This document shows positions 42,981 to 49,366 of a stretch of DNA of 49,366 nt, in pieces. Origin of the DNA: Bryobacterales bacterium (GTDB lineage Bacteria; Acidobacteriota; Terriglobia; Bryobacterales; UBA6623); the NCBI GenBank assembly GCA_022824585.1, contig JAJDZN010000144.1, forward strand, positions 1-49,366, written 5' to 3'. The translations under genes were made by a program, and so were the position numbers. The notes below the pieces were generated by a model. It was not told the origin of the DNA, did not search any database, and worked only from the letters and a program-made list of their open reading frames with translations. Position 1 is the stretch's first letter. Each line of letters opens with the position of its first letter.

Positions 42981-45900
42981 TCAGTGGAAGTCGTGTGATT
43001 GCACGCCCAGCGCCGGTGCGATCAGCGGCTTCAAGGAGTCCACTTTCACCGAGACCGTGCCCTCCGCGTTCTGCAGCACGCCTTCCGCCAGCAGGAACGG
43101 CTCGTGCATCACCGTGAACCGATTCGCGTGAAACACCTGCGGCGTCAGAATGAGGTTCGCCACCCCTAGCTCGTCCTCGAGCGTGACAAAGCAAAAGCCC
43201 TTGGCCGTGCCCGGCCGCTGCCGGGTGATGACGGCTCCGGCCGCCCGCACGCGCTGGCCATTGGGGGTCGCCTCGAGGTCACGCGAGGACAGCACGCCCG
43301 CACTCGCCACCTGTCCGCGCAGGTAGTGCATCGGATGCTTGCCAACCGTCAGGCCGGCCCCGCGGTAGTCCGACTCGAGGCGCTCCAGAGGCTCCATCGG
43401 AGCAAGCGGGCCGGGCTCGGGCAAGCTGTCGTCCTGAGCGTCGAAGAGAGGCCCCTTCGGGCGCCAAGCGCCCTCCACCTGCCACATTGCCTCGCGCCGG
43501 TGCAGGCCGTCGCCAAGAGAGTTCAGGGCACCGATCTCGGCCAGCGTGTCGAGTTCGTTCTTGTGCAGCCGGACGCGCCGAGAGAACTCGCCAATCGACC
43601 GGAAGTCAGACCGTTCGGTCCGGTCCGCCACGATCTTCGCAGCCGCCTCGGGCCGCAGTTCCCTGACATACGCCAGCCCCAAGCGCACGCAAGCAGCGCT
43701 GCCCGCCCCCGCCGCGGGCAGGTCGACCACGGTGCAGCGCACGTCCGACGCATTGACATCGATCGGCAGCACGCGCACGCCGTGCCGCTGAGCATCCTTG
43801 ACCAAGACGGCCGGCGAGTAGAAGCCCATCGGCTGGCAGTTGAGCAGGGCCGCCAGAAACTCCGCCGGATAATGCGCCTTCAAGTACGAACTGGCATACG
43901 CCAGCTGGGCGAAGCTAGCCGAGTGCGACTCGGGAAAGCCGTACAGGGCGAATGACGTGATCGACTTCACGATCTCAGCGGCCGCCGCCCCTTCGATGCC
44001 GTTGCGGGCAAGCCCTTGGCGGAGCCGCCCTTCCAGCCCGTCCATGCGCTCCACCGAGCGCTTGAACCCCATCGCCCGCCGCAACTGCTCGGCCTGCCCG
44101 CCAGTGAAGCCCGCCGCCGTCATCGCCATGCGCAACAGCTGCTCTTGAAACAGCGGCACGCCCAGCGTGCGCTTGAGAATCGGCTCGAGCGACGGATGGG
44201 GGTAGCGGACCGGCTCGCGCCCGAGCCGCCTGTTGATATAGGGGTGCACCATGTTGCCCGTGATCGGGCCGGGGCGGATAATGGCCACCTCGACGACCAG
44301 ATCGTAGAAGCAGGCCGGGCGGATGCGCGGCAAGGTCGCCATCTGAGCACGGCTCTCGATCTGAAAAACGCCCACCGTGTCCGCCCGCTGGATCATCTGA
44401 TACGTCTTGGAGTCCTTGGCAGGCAGGCGGGCCATGTCGAACCTGCCCCCCCTTGAGCGGATAGTCGCTGTTGCTTCCTCGAGCACCGCCATCATGCCCA
44501 AGCCCAGCAAGTCCACCTTCACGATGCCGAGGTCGGCGCAGTCCTCCTTGTCCCACTGGACGACTACGCGGTCTTGCATGCGGGCGTTCTCCAGCGGCAC
44601 GACTGCGTCGAGGTCCCCCTGGCAAACGACCATGCCGCCGGAGTGTTGCCCCAGATGGCGCGGCAGCCCCCGAATGTCCAGGCACAGTCTCAGCCAGTGG
44701 GCCACGCGCGGGTCACTGCGGTCCAGACCCACTTCCGCAGCCTGCTGGAACAGCCCGTCACGGCTGTCGAGGTACTCAAACCTGCTGATGGATCTTGCCA
44801 GCTCTCCGATCATCTCGTCCGGGAACCCCAGCACCTTGCCCGTCTCGCGCACGGCGCTGCGGCCGCGGTAGGTGATCACATTGGCCGTCATGGCGGCCCC
44901 GCGCTCCCCATAGCGCGCGTAGACGTGCTGGATGACGCGTTCGCGCTGCTCTCCGGACGGCAGGTCGAGGTCGATGTCGGGCCACTCCCCCCGCTCTTCC
45001 GAGAGAAACCGCTCGAAGAGCAGGTCCATCTTGACCGGATCAACGGCCGTAATGCCGAGCGCGTAGCAGACGGCAGAGTTGGCGGCCGAGCCCCGCCCCT
45101 GGCACAGGATGCCGCTGCGCCGGGCGAATTCGACCAAGTCCCAGACGATCAGAAAGTAGCCTTCCAACGCGAGCTTGCGGATCACCGCCAGCTCGTGGTC
45201 GATCTGGCGCAATGCCTTGGCGCGATGGGGCTCTCCGCGATAGCGCTCGGCCGCGCCGCGCAAAGTCTGATCGCGCAAGTAGGAAGCCGCCGTCTCGCCC
45301 GGCGGCAAGGGGAAGCGCGGAAACTCGTAGCCCAAGTCCTCCAGCGTGAAGCTGAGCCGCTGGCTCAGCTCGGCCGTCTCCGCCACCGCTTCCGGCAAAT
45401 CCGCGAAGAGACGCTCCATCTGGCGAGAGGACTTCAGGCAGCGCTCGGCGTTGGCGTCGAGCAACCGCCCCGCGTTGTCCAGCTTGCGCTTGAAACGGAG
45501 GCAGGTCAGCGCGTCGAAAAGATGCTTGCGGTCCGCGGTGTCGTAGCGGACACCGTTCGTGGCCAGCAAGGGCAGACGATGCGCCCGCGCAAATTCGACG
45601 CGGGCGCGATTGGCGCATTCCTGCTCGCGGATCAAATGGCGCTGCAGCTCGACGTACACATTGCCGGGCCCGAAGATGCCGCGCACCGCATCCTCGTCCC
45701 GCAGATCGTGCAGCAAGGCGACGAGCCCCGCGGAATATTCCTCAACGTCCTGCCAGCGCGCCCGGCCCTCGCCCTTGGGCGCACGCAGGTTCATGCGGGT
45801 GAGCAGGCGGCAGAGGTTGCGGTACCCGGCGCGGCTTTGCACCAAGACCGCCAGCCGCCGATCCAGGATCGCGTTCGGCGTCCCCTTCTTGACACCCTGC

Positions 45901-46109
45901 TGTTCCAGCGAGATCTCGCAGCCGACCAGCGCGCGCACGCCCGCAGCGCGCGCGGCCTGGAACAAGCGCGGCGCTCCGGAAACCGAATCGCGGTCGCACA
46001 GCGCCAAGGCCGCGTGTCCGAGGCTCGCGGCCGTGCCGACCAAGTCCTCCGGGTCCGACGCCCCTTCCAAGAAGCTGAACCCTGACGCACTGTGCAGCTC
46101 AACATACAT
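42981..46109 (-). CDS. dnaE2: Error-prone DNA polymerase DnaE2 (ImuC)
   Basis: 1,042 residues from the ATG at 46109 (MYVELHSASGFSFLEGAS); a start 41 codons earlier is open but does not match the family. The PHP domain is at about 1-270. The polymerase III alpha palm contains the catalytic aspartates in PDIDLDLPSGEQRERVIQHV, preceded by ILCQGRGSAANSAVCYALG. The finger region has the conserved LGQHSGGMVV. A C-terminal OB-fold is at about 930-1,000 (VRAAGAVITRQRPGTAKGFC). It acts in translesion synthesis with ImuA and ImuB, which are encoded directly upstream, 40 bp from its start. Damage induction is expected but no LexA box was identified. Confidence 0.96.
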   Translation of the reverse strand: MYVELHSASGFSFLEGASDPEDLVGTAASLGHAALALCDRDSVSGAPRLFQAARAAGVRALVGCEISLEQQGVKKGTPNAILDRRLAVLVQSRAGYRNLCRLLTRMNLRAPKGEGRARWQDVEEYSAGLVALLHDLRDEDAVRGIFGPGNVYVELQRHLIREQECANRARVEFARAHRLPLLATNGVRYDTADRKHLFDALTCLRFKRKLDNAGRLLDANAERCLKSSRQMERLFADLPEAVAETAELSQRLSFTLEDLGYEFPRFPLPPGETAASYLRDQTLRGAAERYRGEPHRAKALRQIDHELAVIRKLALEGYFLIVWDLVEFARRSGILCQGRGSAANSAVCYALGITAVDPVKMDLLFERFLSEERGEWPDIDLDLPSGEQRERVIQHVYARYGERGAAMTANVITYRGRSAVRETGKVLGFPDEMIGELARSISRFEYLDSRDGLFQQAAEVGLDRSDPRVAHWLRLCLDIRGLPRHLGQHSGGMVVCQGDLDAVVPLENARMQDRVVVQWDKEDCADLGIVKVDLLGLGMMAVLEEATATIRSRGGRFDMARLPAKDSKTYQMIQRADTVGVFQIESRAQMATLPRIRPACFYDLVVEVAIIRPGPITGNMVHPYINRRLGREPVRYPHPSLEPILKRTLGVPLFQEQLLRMAMTAAGFTGGQAEQLRRAMGFKRSVERMDGLEGRLRQGLARNGIEGAAAAEIVKSITSFALYGFPESHSASFAQLAYASSYLKAHYPAEFLAALLNCQPMGFYSPAVLVKDAQRHGVRVLPIDVNASDVRCTVVDLPAAGAGSAACVRLGLAYVRELRPEAAAKIVADRTERSDFRSIGEFSRRVRLHKNELDTLAEIGALNSLGDGLHRREAMWQVEGAWRPKGPLFDAQDDSLPEPGPLAPMEPLERLESDYRGAGLTVGKHPMHYLRGQVASAGVLSSRDLEATPNGQRVRAAGAVITRQRPGTAKGFCFVTLEDELGVANLILTPQVFHANRFTVMHEPFLLAEGVLQNAEGTVSVKVDSLKPLIAPALGVQSHDFH

Positions 46110-46149
46110 ACGCAACCTACCCACGCCGGGCACAGCGCCAAGATCAGGA

Positions 46150-47742
46150 TCAGTCGTACTCTCCCACGAGGAACCATTCCCCGGTCGTGCGCTCGCAGCA
46201 AGCCCGGTAGAGCCCGCCAGCAACTTCCACATCCCATTCCTGGTACTGCCAGCCGTCTGGCGTCCACCACTCGCCCGAAACGTGCCACGGGCCGGCGCAT
46301 GCCGTCACGGGACCGCGCACGCCCTGAGCTTCGAACCGGGCCGGGCGGTCTTCGCGCAGGATCACCCTTGCCGGATGAGACGGCCGGTAGCAGCGAAAAA
46401 CCAAAGAAGCCCTTGGGGGCGTGGGGGCACGGGCCGGCGCGGGCCGAGAAGACCGCGCCGCGACCGGCTCGGAAGCAGCCAATGCCCGGCCGGGCGCCGC
46501 CCTGCGCCCTGCCTTCGCCCTCTCTGGCACCGGCCGGAACATCTTCAGTTCCGCCACGCCCGATCGGTATGTGTCCGGCACGCTCGGCGCGCCGAACCGC
46601 TCCTTTCCCACCAAGGCGCCCAGACGCGCCAACATCACCGCCATGCGCTCCGGGCTGGCCGATTCCGTCCCGAACAGGGCCCGCTGCGTTTGGTGGCACT
46701 CCACGGGCCTGGCCGACACATACGCACCCTCGACCGCGGCCGGCGGTGGATGCGCCGCCAGATCAATCCGCACAAGCGTCAGCAGAACGCGCGCATCGCT
46801 CAGCGGGGACGGCAGCTCAATCTTCCGCTCAAGCTCTCCGCCATCGGCCAGCCGCAAACGCGTGGTCAGGCCCCCCGCGGCCCGGTCAAGGCCATGCAGC
46901 TTGATGCAGAGCTGCTCCAGCATGTCGGTCATGGCCAGCATGAGCGGCTCGAGCGATTCGATCTCCCAATCAAAGTCCCGGCTCACCTCCAGCCTTGCCG
47001 GCGGCTGGTAGACCCGCAGCGTCGAACTCTCCTTGCCCCGCGCCAGCCGCGCCATGCAAGCCCCGCGCTCGCCGAACCGCTCGGACAACCGCTCCGGCGG
47101 CAGCTGCGCCAATTCCCCCACCGTGCGCAGCCCCCAGTGGTTGAGGATCTTGAGTTCGCCGTCGTCCAGCGGCAGGGTGTCGAGCGGCAGAGCTTGCAGG
47201 AAACCCTCCTCTTGGCCTGGGTAGACATGGGTAACGCCTGGCTGCGTGCGCGCCGCGCTGAGGGCGACCAGGCGATTCATGGAAACGCCGACATTGGCCT
47301 TCAGGCCAAGCTCAGCCGCGCCGGATGCCAGTTCTCCGGCCGTCGCATACGGGTCGCCCAAGCCCTTGAAATCAAGGACGAACACCCCCGGCGCAGCCTC
47401 CTCGAAGCGCGGCGTCGCCTTCTCCGCCAGTTCCAGCAACAGGCCCTGCACCCGCTGTTCTTCCCTTTCGTCGCGATCGAATATCCGCAACGGCTGCAGT
47501 TTCCCAGCGCTGGCATACCGCGCCTGTGCTGCGGCCAAGACCATGCCGGCGCGCACCCCGCACCGCCTGACACCAGCATCTGCGGCATACACAAACCGAT
47601 TGGGGGACTGCCCGCAAACAACTGCCGTCGGGTCTGGCCGCAGCTCCGCTCGCTGCAGCACCGCGACCGAGAAGTCAGGAACATATAACGACGCGTACAG
47701 GGACGCTGGCAGGGCTCTCCCGCCGGAAACCCTTGCCGTCAT
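46150..47742 (-). CDS. imuB: ImuB, Y-family polymerase-like protein
   Basis: 530 residues from the ATG at 47742, which overlaps the imuA stop by 4 bp (ATGA). A longer open frame upstream lies inside imuA and is not used. The N-terminus (LYVPDFSVAVLQRAELRPDP) is Y-family palm-like. The usual catalytic Asp-Glu pair is missing in VFVLDFKGLGDPYATAG, fitting the inactive polymerase fold of ImuB. Helix-hairpin-helix-like NHWGLRTVGELAQLPPERLS follows, and the little-finger region runs to about 360. The C-terminal part (WTPDGWQYQEWDVEV, then YRACCERTTGEWFLVGEYD) is the family tail that recruits partners. It works as an adaptor between ImuA, DnaE2 and the sliding clamp. Confidence 0.93.
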   Translation of the reverse strand: MTARVSGGRALPASLYASLYVPDFSVAVLQRAELRPDPTAVVCGQSPNRFVYAADAGVRRCGVRAGMVLAAAQARYASAGKLQPLRIFDRDEREEQRVQGLLLELAEKATPRFEEAAPGVFVLDFKGLGDPYATAGELASGAAELGLKANVGVSMNRLVALSAARTQPGVTHVYPGQEEGFLQALPLDTLPLDDGELKILNHWGLRTVGELAQLPPERLSERFGERGACMARLARGKESSTLRVYQPPARLEVSRDFDWEIESLEPLMLAMTDMLEQLCIKLHGLDRAAGGLTTRLRLADGGELERKIELPSPLSDARVLLTLVRIDLAAHPPPAAVEGAYVSARPVECHQTQRALFGTESASPERMAVMLARLGALVGKERFGAPSVPDTYRSGVAELKMFRPVPERAKAGRRAAPGRALAASEPVAARSSRPAPARAPTPPRASLVFRCYRPSHPARVILREDRPARFEAQGVRGPVTACAGPWHVSGEWWTPDGWQYQEWDVEVAGGLYRACCERTTGEWFLVGEYD

Positions 47743-48470
47743 GCGGCTCTCCCCGCAGCTTTGCCGTCCTCTCTGTGCGCCCTGTCCTTGACTACTTCGA
47801 CCTGCAGGCCGATCCCTTCCAGCAGGCCCTCCCATGCGGTGTGTTCGCGTTGCAGTCGCAGCACCATGTCTGCAGCGCTGCCTGTGACGTGTCTCTCGGC
47901 AAGCACGGCCAAGGTGGTGGAAGAACCCTCCACCGCGTGCTTGAGCCGCATCCAAGCCCGCTTCTGCCAGCGACCCAACTGGCGTTCGGAAAGCCCTCCG
48001 AGATCGACCGCGACAACACCGAACCCGCCTGCCGCCGCGATCAGGTTCGCCGCCTGCCACGCATCGTCAGATGGTGCATGGCCCCACGCCCCCTGTGGCC
48101 CGCACAGGCACCCTTCGGCGTTGCAACGGATCCACAGCAGCTTCTCCAGCTCGACCCCGGCCTGCTCGGCCGAGCGCTGGTCGAGACAATCCGTGGCATC
48201 AACATACGCCGCGATCTCACCTGCTCGGGTGCAGCGAGCCAGCGCCGCCAGCAACAGCCCCGTGCGCCCAGACGAGCACGGCCCGATGACCTCGCAAATC
48301 GCACCGCGCAGAAGACCGCCGCCCAGCCGAATGTCGAGTTGCTCGATCCCGGTCGGGGCCACCGCATGGCGAGTCTGCGCTCGCTGTGGCAGGGTATGGC
48401 CCAAACCGTGCTCACGGATCAGGGTCCTGAGAGAGCGGATGTCTGCCGTGGATGATTTATATGCGTTCAT
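47739..48470 (-). CDS. imuA: ImuA, RecA-like mutagenesis protein
   Basis: 243 residues. RecA/SulA-like: PTGIEQLDIRLGGGLLRGAI precedes the P-loop position. There the sequence reads G63-PCSSG-R69-T70, so the lysine of a Walker A motif is replaced by arginine; nucleotide hydrolysis is therefore doubtful, as in other ImuA proteins. The Walker B-like strand is GVVAVDLGGLSE. Downstream are imuB (4-bp overlap) and dnaE2, a complete ImuABC cassette for damage-induced mutagenesis. No clear LexA site was seen in the upstream 400 bp. Confidence 0.92.
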   Translation of the reverse strand: MNAYKSSTADIRSLRTLIREHGLGHTLPQRAQTRHAVAPTGIEQLDIRLGGGLLRGAICEVIGPCSSGRTGLLLAALARCTRAGEIAAYVDATDCLDQRSAEQAGVELEKLLWIRCNAEGCLCGPQGAWGHAPSDDAWQAANLIAAAGGFGVVAVDLGGLSERQLGRWQKRAWMRLKHAVEGSSTTLAVLAERHVTGSAADMVLRLQREHTAWEGLLEGIGLQVEVVKDRAHREDGKAAGRAA

Positions 48471-48884
48471 TGTTTGTGTTTTTTTCGATTATGCATGATA
48501 GCTTGCTCCTGCTCGGGATGCAAGTGCTGCCCAGCCACATAGTTCCCTCCCGCAGTGCTCATAGGGACGTCATCGGCTGTAGCGTGCTGATGCGACCGCC
48601 TATGCGGGTCGTTCCAAGTCTTAGCCAGCATTCGTCTTGCTTCGGGGTTGCGGCTTTTCGATGGTGCTGTTGAATGGCACGATTCTGCATCTCAGACGCA
48701 CTGCGGTATCTGGATCAACCAAGGGAGCGGATTCCGATTGGCGAGAAACCTCAGACAGAGAGACAAGAGTTCAAAAATCGAACATTTCAAGAATTGAAAT
48801 GACGCACAGCCCATCAAATGCTGCTAAATTGGATTTAGTGTAGAGATCAACCGAATGGTTGTGGATTGTTCCTACTAGTCTGGA
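48471..48884. other. AT-richer intergenic region (414 bp)
   Basis: Between imuA (leftward) and the methyltransferase (rightward). Base composition is less GC-rich than the rest of the window, as is the methyltransferase. A small plus-strand frame (48637-48843) is open but not recognisable. No convincing promoter, LexA box or repeat was found. Confidence 0.4.
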
Positions 48885-49304
48885 ATGTCAAGAGGAAGGG
48901 CACACGCAACGGCCGATGCCAAAGTAGAGACCTCGTTAAGGCCCTTACCCGTTTTCGAAGGAGCTGAAGCCGGTAACGGTACGGGACCATCAGTTCAGTG
49001 GGGTCAATCTAAACCGTCTGCACTCGACTTCTTCGCTGGTGGCGGGCTTGCCTCAGAAGCTCTGCGATCAAGTTTCTCGATCATTTGGGCAAACGACATC
49101 TGCAAGAAGAAAGCTGCGACATACCGCGCTAACCACCCCGCCGAGAAACTTCAAGTCGGCAGTATCGAAGACGTACGCGGTCAGGATTTGCCATACGCCG
49201 CTCTCTCGTGGGCTAGCTTCCCATGCCAAGATCTGTCACTCGCCGGCAATCTGCACGGTATCGAAAGCGTAACTACTCACGCCTCGGTTGGTGTCGAGGC
49301 GTGA
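48885..49304 (+). pseudogene. C5-cytosine DNA methyltransferase, truncated by insertion
   Basis: 139 codons, but only the first 128 look like methyltransferase. Motif I is ALDFFAGGGLASEAL (about 46-60) and motif IV, the catalytic PCQ loop, is ASFPCQDLSLAG (about 110-121). After GNLHGIES (to 49268) the reading frame enters unrelated sequence and ends at a TGA in a hairpin. Motifs VI-X are missing, so the enzyme should be inactive. The AT-richer composition suggests recent acquisition. It may have been part of a restriction-modification system; no endonuclease gene is visible in the window. The remaining 3' part could lie beyond the inserted element outside the window. Confidence 0.85.
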
Positions 49305-49306
49305 GT
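49275..49306. repeat. Perfect 12-bp inverted repeat (hairpin) at the insertion junction
   Basis: ACTCACGCCTCG at 49275-49286 pairs with CGAGGCGTGAGT at 49295-49306, with an 8-base loop. It covers the stop of the recombinase fragment and the stop of the truncated methyltransferase frame. A 10-bp direct repeat GTTGGTGTCG is also present (49287-49296 and 49305-49314). It could be a bidirectional terminator or part of an attachment/terminal site. Confidence 0.6.
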
Positions 49307-49366
49307 TGGTGTCGGGCCATAGTGTTGTTCGAGCATGGCGACAGCGTTGCCGGCGAGCGCGATTTG
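49277..49366 (-). CDS. Possible tyrosine recombinase C-terminus (runs off the window)
   Basis: Only the last 29 codons are visible. The translation QIALAGNAVAMLEQHYG followed by a Thr/Pro-rich tail resembles the C-terminal end of tyrosine integrases, where 'MxExHYG' carries the catalytic tyrosine (here Tyr16 of the visible part). It abuts the interrupted methyltransferase, which fits an integrated element. A transposase end is the alternative; the fragment is too short to be certain. Confidence 0.4.
   Translation of the reverse strand, partial: QIALAGNAVAMLEQHYGPTPTHASTPTEA

Noticed and set aside
45559-47688. 709-codon plus-strand open frame opposite imuB and dnaE2
   Set aside because: Low-complexity Arg/Pro/Ser translation and fully overlapped by two well-recognised genes on the other strand.
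47743-48060. Longer imuB start inside imuA
   Set aside because: The extension is an out-of-frame reading of imuA; the ATGA overlap at 47739-47742 gives the expected coupled start.
48471-48560. LexA box upstream of imuA
   Set aside because: No GAAC-N4-GTTC, CTGT-N8-ACAG or similar dyad was found; the ATGCAT palindrome at about 48493 is too short and common.
1-49366. tRNA, rRNA, riboswitch or CRISPR loci
   Set aside because: No cloverleaf, conserved rRNA core or spacer-repeat pattern was recognised on reading; a covariance-model scan would be decisive.

Overview
The window is GC-rich bacterial chromosome, densely coding and mostly ordinary apart from several small accessory islands. Three large Oar-like TonB-dependent receptors, each with an N-terminal carboxypeptidase-regulatory-like domain, occur together with DUF1501, DUF1549/DUF1553 (PSD1) and 'PVC-type' haem c proteins and a Tat-exported oxidoreductase. 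An ImuA-ImuB-DnaE2 mutagenesis cassette is also present. I infer a member of Acidobacteriota (Bryobacter/Solibacter side), or a related soil or marine lineage with Planctomycetes-like periplasmic enzymes. There is no rRNA marker to prove this.

Layout. 1-10796 is a minus-strand run: TonB receptor, Tat-type Gfo/Idh oxidoreductase, PSD1 haem protein, DUF1501 protein and a second TonB receptor cut by the window edge. It reads as an outer-membrane uptake plus periplasmic oxidation module. 11020-14508 holds an NAD(P)-binding reductase and a secreted DUF3604 protein with a propeller-like N-terminal half. 14509-15388 is gene-poor. 15389-16390 holds a PIN-domain toxin with its antitoxin and an extra FitA-like antitoxin. 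16812-22398 is a polyamine/opine-type ABC importer operon with two tandem paralogous binding lipoproteins. 22729-23725 is a two-gene MNT/HEPN module whose nucleotidyltransferase carries a fused HicB/RHH-like domain.

23819-34650 is a second periplasmic redox region: PVC-type haem lipoprotein, TonB receptor, and a divergent dihaem cytochrome c plus quinoprotein dehydrogenase. Between the lipoprotein and the receptor lie two approximately 439-bp direct repeats, offset by 1,329 bp, flanking a RelE/XRE toxin-antitoxin block. The repeats carry a 3' fragment of a TonB receptor gene and a 5' fragment of a lipoprotein gene. This is best explained by tandem duplication of a receptor-lipoprotein pair followed by collapse around the toxin-antitoxin genes.

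34670-42866 holds a cysteine desulfurase, a PepSY membrane protein with a small partner, a Tat lipoprotein made almost entirely of five 12-residue Ser/Asp repeats, a divergent JmjC/cupin oxygenase, an orphan PSD1 haem protein and dUTPase. 42981-48470 is imuA-imuB-dnaE2 (minus strand). The right end is AT-richer and contains a C5 DNA methyltransferase gene interrupted after its PCQ motif by what looks like the end of a tyrosine-recombinase element.

The best candidates for something undescribed are the Ser/Asp-repeat Tat lipoprotein next to a JmjC/cupin oxygenase (possible substrate-modifier pair) and the RHH-MNT fusion with its HEPN partner. Both are inferences from sequence and context only.
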